Below the pieces are notes generated by a model that searched no databases, was not told the DNA's origin, and worked only from the letters and a program-made list of their open reading frames with translations. Positions 1-5,740 of a stretch of DNA of 5,740 nt are shown here, piece by piece (positions within the stretch are counted from its first letter, which is position 1; every line of letters starts with the position of its first letter). Source of the stretch: Candidatus Omnitrophota bacterium (GTDB lineage: Bacteria; Omnitrophota; Gorgyraeia; Gygaellales; Profunditerraquicolaceae); NCBI GenBank assembly GCA_028717045.1, contig JAQUON010000084.1, positions 1 through 5,740 on the forward strand, written 5' to 3'. The position numbers and the translations under genes are program-made.

Positions 1-1890
1 AATCATCTCGTGAAGTGCCCTTAAGGGTAATTCAATGCCTGCCATCAAGATCATGGAATCAAGCCTTACCAGTACGTCATGGGTTGAGTTGGCGTGAATC
101 GTGGTCATTGAACCGTCATGGGCGGTGTTCATCGCCTGTAACATATCGAGGGTTTCAATGCCGCGGCATTCCCCGATTATTATACGGTCCGGCCTCATTC
201 TCAGGGTATTCCTGAACAAATCCCGGATGGTAATCGCGCCCTTGCCCTCAATGTTGGGCGGGCGGGACTCAAGCCTTACCCAGTGATCCTGGTGAAGCTT
301 CAGTTCTGCTGCATCCTCTATCGTGATAATGCGCTCGTTCACGGGGATAAATTCTGACAAAGCGTTCAACACTGTTGTCTTTCCTGAGCCGGTTCCTCCC
401 GACACAATAATATTCTTGCGGCTCAAGACGCAGGCCTTCACAAACTCCGCCATATTGATATCGAGTGCCTTTAATTCAATAAGGTTGCTTACGTTTAACT
501 TTTCTTGCCTGAATTTTCGTATCGTTAAAGTAGGCCCGGTCAAGGCAAGGGGTGGTATTACCGCATTAACGCGGGAACCGTCTGTAAGGCGCGCATCCAC
601 CATGGGTACCGACTCATCGATACGCCTGCCCAGGGGTGCGATGATGCGTTCGATAATCGTTTTTACCTGTTCGTTAGAGACGAATTTTTTGTTGGTGCGC
701 TCGATCTTGCCGTGTTTCTCGATGTACACTTCGTTTTTATTATTTACCATGATGTCGGTGATCGCTGGGTCTGCCAGAAGCGGCTCTAAGGGCCCCAGCC
801 CAAGCGCCTCAGACACAATGTCGTCAACAAGCTGTTTGCGCATTTCCGCAGAGGTAATGAACGTCCCTGACTCCTCTGCCAATAAATTCACCACCATAAT
901 CCGTGCCTTTTCCTTCAACTCTTTGGTCCTCTTGATATCACTGAAGACCCGTAAATCCATCCGTTTGATATCCAGTTCATCAATAAGACGTTTGTGAATC
1001 CGGCTTTTCAGCAGTATGAGTTCGTCGACTTTTTCTACTGCGCTTGGTTTTGTCAAGGATTCCGTCAGCCCTTCTTTTTCCCACAATGCAGTCGTAGGAT
1101 CAGCCTTGGCAATGTTGGCGAATTCTACCACATCCTGGCGTTCTATAAACAGAGAGTCGTCTGTGCTTAGTTGTGCGCTGCATTTTACGATCGCCTGGGC
1201 AAATTTAGTATGCGGGCTATCCATTACCACCGGTATCCCGCGATTCACCGCCAACCCCACTGCTTTGCCTTCGGAAGGGAGCCTAGCAATAATATCTATC
1301 GGAAAATTTGCTTTTATCTCCTGCCAGCTGATACTGGAGGCGGATTCAGCCCTATTGAGCATTAGCTTAATCATATTAAGGGGGAAATGAAGGAATTGCA
1401 GGGTATCCAGCGCCCATTTTATCTGATAGAGAGAAAGAATGTCCGGTGTGACTATCAAGAGGATAAGATTGGCTTCGTTGAGGGTAGAGAGGAATATCTC
1501 GTTAAAACTGTTTCCCGCATCGGTAACGATGAAATCGTATTCTTTGTCTAAGAGGTTAAAAATCTCTTTAATATCGCTGCGGCCAAGATGCGGGGATTGC
1601 TGAGGCCGCAACACGCCGGATATAAAATCCAGGCCTATGGCGCTGTGAATAAGGAAATCCTCTTTGTGGAATTCAGTCGGTTTTTCTTTCAGGAAATTGA
1701 TTAAATCAACCATGGCCTTCTGGGGATTTAAATCAAGCATCCTGGCCATATCTCCGATCCCCTGCAAATCGAGGTCAACGAGGCATACTTTCTTACCCTG
1801 CTCTTTGGCCAAAGAAACAGCTAAATTAGTGGCAATCAAAGTGCGCCCCGCACCGCCTTTAGTGCTAAATAATACGATTCTTTTAGCCAT
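1..1890 (-). CDS. cpaF: CpaE/TadZ-CpaF/TadA fusion: MinD-like domain joined to Tad pilus assembly ATPase (3' end outside window)
   Basis: One uninterrupted frame of 630 codons runs from ATG at 1890 off the window edge. Residues 1-240 resemble CpaE/TadZ: a deviant Walker A loop, KGGAGRT (11-17), LVDLDLQG (37-44) and YDFIVTDAG (118-126). The usual N-terminal receiver-like domain is absent, since the P-loop begins at residue 11. After a linker (about 241-289), residues 290-630 are a CpaF secretion ATPase: LKSRIHKRLIDELD (294-307), GLGPLEPLLADP (364-375), Walker A GGTGSGKTT (498-506), Asp box TIEDAAEL (523-530), RPPNIEGKG (543-551), Walker B DRIIIGECRG (568-577) and His box HDGSMTTIHAN (591-601). 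CpaF hexamers on the cytoplasmic face of the inner membrane drive Flp pilin assembly; TadZ/CpaE localises the machine. Roughly 90-100 C-terminal residues are probably missing. The start lies 2 nt after the secretin stop, with a weak GGA 6 nt upstream. Family assignment is very secure; the function of the fused form is inference. Confidence 0.95.
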   Translation of the reverse strand, partial: MAKRIVLFSTKGGAGRTLIATNLAVSLAKEQGKKVCLVDLDLQGIGDMARMLDLNPQKAMVDLINFLKEKPTEFHKEDFLIHSAIGLDFISGVLRPQQSPHLGRSDIKEIFNLLDKEYDFIVTDAGNSFNEIFLSTLNEANLILLIVTPDILSLYQIKWALDTLQFLHFPLNMIKLMLNRAESASSISWQEIKANFPIDIIARLPSEGKAVGLAVNRGIPVVMDSPHTKFAQAIVKCSAQLSTDDSLFIERQDVVEFANIAKADPTTALWEKEGLTESLTKPSAVEKVDELILLKSRIHKRLIDELDIKRMDLRVFSDIKRTKELKEKARIMVVNLLAEESGTFITSAEMRKQLVDDIVSEALGLGPLEPLLADPAITDIMVNNKNEVYIEKHGKIERTNKKFVSNEQVKTIIERIIAPLGRRIDESVPMVDARLTDGSRVNAVIPPLALTGPTLTIRKFRQEKLNVSNLIELKALDINMAEFVKACVLSRKNIIVSGGTGSGKTTVLNALSEFIPVNERIITIEDAAELKLHQDHWVRLESRPPNIEGKGAITIRDLFRNTLRMRPDRIIIGECRGIETLDMLQAMNTAHDGSMTTIHANSTHDVLVRLDSMILMAGIELPLRALHEMI

Positions 1891-1892
1891 AG

Positions 1893-3473
1893 CTAATCCA
1901 ATTTATACCTTATCGGAACATCTATCCAGATGTCGCTTTCGCTTATGGTAGGAGGGAATATGGGGTATGAACCCACCCGCTTGGCTACAGCTATCGCCCA
2001 ATCGTCGAGGACCTTATACCCTGAGGATTCTTTGACCGCTGCATCCAAGAGTTCTCCGCTAGACGCAATATGAAGACTTAAGGTAAGCGCTCCCTGGAAC
2101 CCTGCGTCTTTTGCTTCTTCGGGATAGGTCAAATCCAGGAGTATCCTTTTTTGAACGTCTCTGGCGTATGCCAGCACAGGATCAGACACATCAAAAGAGG
2201 CCTGGATTAAGCCTGCGTCTTGCATGTCGATTGCCGCTGCTTTAGTCTCAGGCGGACGCTTTGCAAGCTCAGGGCCCCTCAATATGGTGGGGGTAAGCGT
2301 TATAAATAATTCCGTGTCGGCTTGGGTGCTCTGGCCTCCTCCCGTAGTCTTTGTCTTCTGCCTGAACATAAGGCCGAGAATGGGGATATCACCCAGAAAT
2401 GGAATCTTCGCGGTGGTCTCTTCGGTTTTGCGCTTAAGCAGGCCTCCGACTGCCAGGGTCTGGCCGTCTTTCATATACAGCTCAGTCGCTACATTTCGCT
2501 TGGTCAGCGGGTATGCCTGGCCGCTTGTGCCAAAGGTAATTACATCCCCGATTTCACTGACTTCCACGCCTAAATTAATACGGACACGGTCATCTTCTTC
2601 TACCACGGGTTTGATGTTAAGGATAATCCCGTATTCTTTATAATCTATTTCGGTCGTTGTCACTCCTGAGCTACCTATGGTATTTGTAAATGTGGGCTTC
2701 TCGCCTCCCACTAACAATTTAGCCTCTTTGCCGCTCTGGCAGGAAACGCGGGGCCGGGAGAGAATACGGGCCTTGCCTTCTTTTATCAGGTAATTCAGCG
2801 AACTTGTAAAGGCGCTGCGGGTCCAGTTGGAGATGCGAAACCAGGCATCCGGGCTGGTAGCAAGCGTATATTTACGGGTAGACTCAGTAAGCGTAATCGG
2901 AGAAGTGGGCAGGGTAAACCCTAAGCTTTTATCTGCGCCTTTATCAAGTTCTAGCACCTGCACATCTATATCGACAACCGCCTCCTCTTCTTTCACCAGC
3001 ACCAAATCTACCAGCGATGCTTTTAAGGGGCCCAGGATGATGTTGATCCGTTCAAGATCCTGAGGGCTTTTCACGCGCCCCATCAAAAATACCTTGCCCT
3101 CTTCTTCGTTCACTTCAGTATATACTCCGGGAAGCTCTAATTTCCCCAAAAGATTATCAACTCTCCTTTTTACCTCCAGCACATCCTCCGAATATACCCT
3201 GATTTGATACGATTGCTCCCCGAAGGTATCCCAATATACCAGCGTCGTCTTCCCGGGCGCTTTCGGGGTAATCGTAAGCTGCATCTTAGTAACATCGGTA
3301 ATGTCGGCGATATCTGGATTCCCGATAGCAACGCGGGTAGGAAAATTAACCGCAATGGTCTTTGGTTCTCCCATATACAGCTTAATCTCTTCCAGTGTGC
3401 CTGCGTAAAAACTATCCGGCCTCATCACAATGCCCACAGATAACAAGAGTGCAATAAAAATAATTTTTTTCAT
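1893..3473 (-). CDS. cpaC: Tad pilus secretin CpaC/RcpA with C-terminal TonB-like domain
   Basis: This 526-residue protein should form the outer-membrane channel through which the Flp pilus exits. It begins with a signal peptide (KK then a hydrophobic stretch, residues 2-16, probable cleavage near YA/G at 24-25). The pilus/T2SS secretin N-terminal domain follows (about 26-96, with VAIGNPDIADI and APGKTTLVYW), then a BON-like segment (about 98-162). The secretin core (about 165-397) includes ILSRPRVSCQSGKEAKLLVGG and the hallmark VGGLLKRKTE..KIPFLGDIPILG..F near 342-370, ending in ELFITLTPTI. Unusually, it continues past the secretin into a TonB C-terminal-like domain (about 436-526): TYPEEAKDAGFQGALTLSLHI, SSGELLDAAVKESSGYKVLD, FPP, and a closing VPIRYKLD. 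The ATG lies 2 nt after the cpaB stop with no good Shine-Dalgarno sequence nearby, which suggests coupled translation. Secretin identity is secure; the role of the tail is unknown. Confidence 0.95.
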   Translation of the reverse strand: MKKIIFIALLLSVGIVMRPDSFYAGTLEEIKLYMGEPKTIAVNFPTRVAIGNPDIADITDVTKMQLTITPKAPGKTTLVYWDTFGEQSYQIRVYSEDVLEVKRRVDNLLGKLELPGVYTEVNEEEGKVFLMGRVKSPQDLERINIILGPLKASLVDLVLVKEEEAVVDIDVQVLELDKGADKSLGFTLPTSPITLTESTRKYTLATSPDAWFRISNWTRSAFTSSLNYLIKEGKARILSRPRVSCQSGKEAKLLVGGEKPTFTNTIGSSGVTTTEIDYKEYGIILNIKPVVEEDDRVRINLGVEVSEIGDVITFGTSGQAYPLTKRNVATELYMKDGQTLAVGGLLKRKTEETTAKIPFLGDIPILGLMFRQKTKTTGGGQSTQADTELFITLTPTILRGPELAKRPPETKAAAIDMQDAGLIQASFDVSDPVLAYARDVQKRILLDLTYPEEAKDAGFQGALTLSLHIASSGELLDAAVKESSGYKVLDDWAIAVAKRVGSYPIFPPTISESDIWIDVPIRYKLD

Positions 3474-3475
3474 AA

Positions 3476-4417
3476 TTATGATTTAGGCAATACCACCGTG
3501 TCTTTATTCAAGCCCCGGTAAATCTCGACTACATCCCCTTCTTCTTTGGGTGGTTTTGGTTTTTCGACTGGCAACTCTACCTGAGGCTCTTGCGGCTGCT
3601 GCTCAACTGGTTGGGGCATTACCGGCATTACGTATTGGAATAAGGTGTCCCAGCTGGCAGGATACGTAGGTTGTACCTGTGAATCAGCCGGAGAACGCAA
3701 AATCAGCCGGACCTTACCCTGCTCTTGGGCAAAGGCAATAAGATTAGCTTCCTGAGGAGAAAGCGCAAGTGTAATCAAGGGGGAAGGCTCAGCCGGTTGT
3801 TCGGTTTTATACCGACCCTCTGTCCTTAAAAGTGGCCCCCCGATATCCCGGCCCACTGCTAATACCAATACATTCTGAAAAAGAGGAATGACCGCCATGC
3901 TTGTCTGCTGGCCTTCTTTGGTCTGTATGGGGACGGCAAGCAACGTGATCACATCCACATAATCGCCTGGCTTAACCATGCCCACTAAAGAAGCAATGTT
4001 ATCCACGGTCACCGTCACTGCCCTTTTACCGACCGGGGTCACCTCTGCCAGCCCGCCTGCGTGCCTGGGCTGGGAAAGTTTTGTCATGCTTAATTGTTCT
4101 CCTGCTGCCACAGGAGCAATGGTAATCATCCCCGCAATCCTGTCAAGAGAAGTAACTGCCTGCGGCTGGACGTATTCTCTGGGGATAATGCCGATTTCTA
4201 AATTTTCCGGTTCTACTGTTGCGCCCCTGGGGATATCCTGCTTTGCGATAAGCACCGAGGTCTGGCTTTCCTTGAACTGGGTTTTAAAGCTTTCGACCTC
4301 GCGCCTCTTTCTTGCTTCCAGCGCCTTGTCCTGCTCGGAAAGATACACCTTCACTAACACAAGCGAGATGACCGCCAGGACAATGCCGATAATCAAAATA
4401 ATCCGCTGTTTTTGCAC
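3476..4417 (-). CDS. cpaB: Flp pilus assembly protein CpaB/RcpC
   Basis: This 313-residue protein has one N-terminal membrane anchor (about 5-25), a charged, probably helical stem (about 27-50), and a SAF domain (about 53-115) with VLIAKQDIPRGATVEPENLE and the later AAGEQLSMTKL. An RcpC/CpaB domain follows (about 130-262), with VTVDNIASLVGMVKPGDYVDVI and LSPQEANLIAFAQEQGKVRLILR. The family tail VVEIYRGLNKDTVV sits at 296-309. Between domain and tail is a Pro/Gln/Glu/Lys-rich stretch (about 265-293). CpaB/RcpC is a periplasmic, inner-membrane-anchored Tad component thought to contact the secretin, which is encoded next. The start is a GTG that abuts the upstream stop codon (TAA-GTG) and is preceded by an AGGGGG tract about 11 nt away; the anchor begins straight after it, which supports this start. 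The family call is secure. No catalytic activity is expected. Confidence 0.93.
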   Translation of the reverse strand: MQKQRIILIIGIVLAVISLVLVKVYLSEQDKALEARKRREVESFKTQFKESQTSVLIAKQDIPRGATVEPENLEIGIIPREYVQPQAVTSLDRIAGMITIAPVAAGEQLSMTKLSQPRHAGGLAEVTPVGKRAVTVTVDNIASLVGMVKPGDYVDVITLLAVPIQTKEGQQTSMAVIPLFQNVLVLAVGRDIGGPLLRTEGRYKTEQPAEPSPLITLALSPQEANLIAFAQEQGKVRLILRSPADSQVQPTYPASWDTLFQYVMPVMPQPVEQQPQEPQVELPVEKPKPPKEEGDVVEIYRGLNKDTVVLPKS

Positions 4418-5326
4418 TTACTTTACCGCCCCCTGATAAACCTCTATCTTCCCTTGGCTTGAAAGCTTGCCGATAAGGTCGTCTATTTTCTGCTGCTGCT
4501 TCAGGAAGGTAATGCCTCTTTTTATCTCATCCCACATCTCAACGACGGAGCGTAACTTGCCTCCCCGTTTGGCTTCAAGCTTCACGATATAATAGCCGTC
4601 GGGGCCTTTCAAAATAGTGCTGAATTTGCCCAGCTCAAGGGTATCGGAAAACACCACTTCATCGAACCCGGTAAACCGCTTGCCTCTGGTGACATAACCG
4701 AGGTCGCCCCCTTCTTTTGCGCTCGTAGCTTTTGAGCGCTCTCTTGCCAATGAGACAAAATCAGCGCCTTGCAATAACTGAATCAAAATCTCGCGCGCCT
4801 CTTGCTCGGTAGGAACGACTATCTCGCGCACCTGCCTTTCCTCTGGCTCGCGCATCTCTTCTTTATACCTGTTATAGAATTCTTCTATTTCCTTAGACGT
4901 CACTTCTATCTTTTCCGCCTCCTGGCGCAACAATTCCATAACCAAAAGGTCCTGCTTGGTTTTTTCCAAAGCCAGCAGGATATCTTCTTTTCTATCCAGC
5001 CCCCTGGTTAAGGCCTCTTGGTAAAGCAGCATCCTTCTGACGAGCTTATCTTTCAGGTAATCGATTTTCTGTTGCGGGGTAGTGATCTTGTCCTGAGGAC
5101 TATCCGCGGGAACCAGCGCATTCACCGCATCTATCTCTTCATTAAGCTCTTCCAGCGTAATGGGCTGGTTATTCACTCTGGCAATAATAGTCCCCTTAAC
5201 TATCGTAGCTGCAATGGGTTCTTGTTTTTTTTCGGCGGGCTTTGGTTTGAATAGTTCTATTTTATCGCAGGAGGTAAGAATAAATATACTTAAAAAAAAT
5301 AATAAAAATTTAAATTTATTTTTCAT
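4418..5326 (-). CDS. Parvulin-type peptidyl-prolyl cis-trans isomerase lipoprotein (SurA/PrsA-like)
   Basis: This 302-residue predicted lipoprotein has a KNKFK start, a hydrophobic segment (7-17) and lipobox LTSC, giving lipidated Cys20 followed by Asp21. After a short Pro/Lys-rich spacer there is a SurA/PrsA-like N-terminal helical region (about 45-158): IIARVNNQPITLEELNEEID, then long charged helices. A single parvulin rotamase domain follows (about 161-254): RQVREIVVPTEQEAREIL, FVSLARERSKATSAKEGGDLG, FDEVVFSDTLELGKFS, DGYYIVKLEAKR. A helical C-terminal tail (about 258-300) completes it. Parvulins catalyse proline isomerisation and chaperone exported proteins; PrsA and PpiD are membrane-tethered and SurA is soluble in the periplasm. 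The gene opens the cluster and directly abuts cpaB, which suggests a job in folding pilus components such as the secretin (inference). The chosen ATG has a strong AAGGGGG Shine-Dalgarno sequence. Family call strong; substrate unknown. Confidence 0.9.
   Translation of the reverse strand: MKNKFKFLLFFLSIFILTSCDKIELFKPKPAEKKQEPIAATIVKGTIIARVNNQPITLEELNEEIDAVNALVPADSPQDKITTPQQKIDYLKDKLVRRMLLYQEALTRGLDRKEDILLALEKTKQDLLVMELLRQEAEKIEVTSKEIEEFYNRYKEEMREPEERQVREIVVPTEQEAREILIQLLQGADFVSLARERSKATSAKEGGDLGYVTRGKRFTGFDEVVFSDTLELGKFSTILKGPDGYYIVKLEAKRGGKLRSVVEMWDEIKRGITFLKQQQKIDDLIGKLSSQGKIEVYQGAVK
4429..4434 (-). promoter_or_regulatory. Probable ribosome binding site for the GTG start of cpaB
   Basis: AGGGGG lies inside the last codons of the PPIase gene, 11 nt before the GTG at 4417. 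The spacing is slightly long, but this is the only purine-rich match nearby. Together with the abutting stop it favours termination-reinitiation at this GTG. Confidence 0.45.
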
Positions 5327-5330
5327 ACAT

Positions 5331-5337
5331 CCCCCTT
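5331..5337 (-). promoter_or_regulatory. Strong ribosome binding site of the PPIase gene
   Basis: AAGGGGG ends 4 nt before the ATG at 5326 (the AAGG core is 7 nt away). It is the clearest Shine-Dalgarno sequence in the cluster and decides this start. The sequence between it and the gene is ATGT, so a second, out-of-frame ATG at 5330-5328 overlaps the true start region and would encode only MYEK before a TAA. Confidence 0.7.
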
Positions 5338-5369
5338 ATCGCCGTAGAATAAACAGCTGCGTTTTTTTA

Positions 5370-5398
5370 GTTTTATCATAAAGAATGCCAAATTGCAA
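5370..5398 (-). promoter_or_regulatory. Possible sigma-70-type promoter for the PPIase-cpaB-cpaC-cpaE/F operon
   Basis: In the 88-bp gap upstream of the PPIase gene, TTGCAA (5398-5393, 4/6 to TTGACA) is separated by 17 bp from TAAAAC (5375-5370, 4/6 to TATAAT). A TGA at 5378-5376 provides an extended -10 TGn. Transcription would begin around 5362-5364, inside an A7 run, leaving a leader of about 35 nt. Spacing and extended -10 are favourable, but the hexamers are imperfect and the organism's consensus is unknown. No convincing terminator hairpin lies between the TPR gene and this site, so read-through from upstream is also possible. Confidence 0.35.
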
Positions 5399-5414
5399 GA
5401 GAATTTTTATCCCC

Positions 5415-5740
5415 CTACAATAATTCGGGCATCCGCTCTTTCATTTCCGGGTCAATAGAGCTCTCTAGTGCGCGGGGAGCACGCATGCGGAGCTTTTTAA
5501 AAATATCCTCTGCTGCCTTCGGGTCCCCGGATTCCCGGAAACAAATGCCCAACCCAGCCAACGCAGAAGGATGCCAAGGAATGGCTTTAAGCGTTTCCTG
5601 AAGATAATACATTGCCTTTTTATAAGAACCCTGGCGCATATATATCTTGCCTAAAAGAACATTGGCTTCGGCGCACCCGGGCATTATCATGAGCGCATAC
5701 AAACACTCCTGCTGTGCGAGAACATCTTCTCCGAAGAGCG
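5415..5740 (-). CDS. TPR-repeat protein, C-terminal part (5' end outside window)
   Basis: The frame is open from the high-coordinate edge to a TAG at 5417-5415, giving about 108 residues. A TTG at 5702 and internal ATGs exist, but the frame continues upstream without a stop and the repeats are already under way, so the true start lies beyond the window. Two tetratricopeptide repeats are visible: the first contains AEANVLLGKIYMRQGSYKKA and ends IPWHP; the second contains SALAGLGICFRESGDPKAAE and ends RMRAP. Both show the small/large residue spacing, the Gly-Tyr or Gly-Asp turn and the closing Pro of TPR units. About 20 further residues follow. TPR proteins are scaffolds for protein-protein contacts. 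Tad loci often include a TPR lipoprotein, TadD, and this could be a relative, but no signal sequence is in view and TPR proteins are common, so the link is only suggestive. An 88-bp gap separates it from the PPIase gene. Confidence 0.85.
   Translation of the reverse strand, partial: LFGEDVLAQQECLYALMIMPGCAEANVLLGKIYMRQGSYKKAMYYLQETLKAIPWHPSALAGLGICFRESGDPKAAEDIFKKLRMRAPRALESSIDPEMKERMPELL

Noticed and set aside
59..280. Repeated 12-mer tcaagccttacc at 59-70 and 269-280
   Set aside because: Both copies encode the similar peptides VRLD and VRLE in the CpaF domain; it is coding coincidence, with no further copies seen.
323..997. A 224-codon plus-strand open frame, with others at 1016-1390, 2224-2643 and 3978-4436
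   Set aside because: They lie antisense to well-conserved tad genes, their translations show no recognisable domains, and their length follows from the codon pattern of the opposite strand.
5385..5396. Imperfect dyad TGCAATTTGGCA (minus strand) overlapping the putative -35 element
   Set aside because: Only the outer TGC/GCA arms and two inner positions match (8 of 12), too weak to call an operator.
5327..5414. Possible terminator after the TPR gene
   Set aside because: No GC-rich hairpin followed by a T run could be found on the minus strand in this gap.
5415..5702. TTG at 5702 as the start of a small 95-codon TPR gene
   Set aside because: The frame stays open to the window edge with no Shine-Dalgarno sequence before the TTG; the gene more likely begins outside the window.

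Overview
The window holds part of a Tad/Flp-type (type IVc) pilus assembly locus, all on the minus strand, so it reads from high to low coordinates: partial TPR protein -> 88-bp gap with a possible promoter -> parvulin-type PPIase lipoprotein -> CpaB/RcpC -> CpaC/RcpA secretin carrying a C-terminal TonB-like domain -> a single open frame joining a CpaE/TadZ-like MinD-family domain to a CpaF/TadA pilus ATPase, which runs off the low-coordinate edge. The long plus-strand open frames are antisense shadows of these genes.

The four genes from the PPIase onward are almost contiguous. CpaB starts directly after the PPIase stop, and CpaC and the CpaE-CpaF fusion each start 2 nt after the preceding stop. 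They are therefore very probably one transcript with coupled translation. By family knowledge, the secretin forms the outer-membrane pore, CpaB is a periplasmic/inner-membrane partner of it, CpaE/TadZ positions the machine, and CpaF powers pilin assembly. The PPIase lipoprotein would act in the cell envelope and could help fold exported components (inference). The platform proteins TadB/TadC, the prepilin peptidase and the Flp pilin are not in this window; TadB/TadC would be expected beyond position 1.

Three architectural points stand out: the uninterrupted CpaE-CpaF fusion, the secretin with a fused TonB-type C-terminal domain, and a SurA/PrsA-like lipoprotein as first gene of the operon. 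The secretin and the lipoprotein imply a diderm bacterium. The mixed codon use, intermediate base composition and tight tad operon fit uncultured lineages such as Omnitrophota or related PVC/Elusimicrobia-type groups, but this placement is a guess from general impression only. There are no RNA genes, mobile elements, CRISPR arrays or sizeable non-coding stretches; the longest gap is 88 bp.
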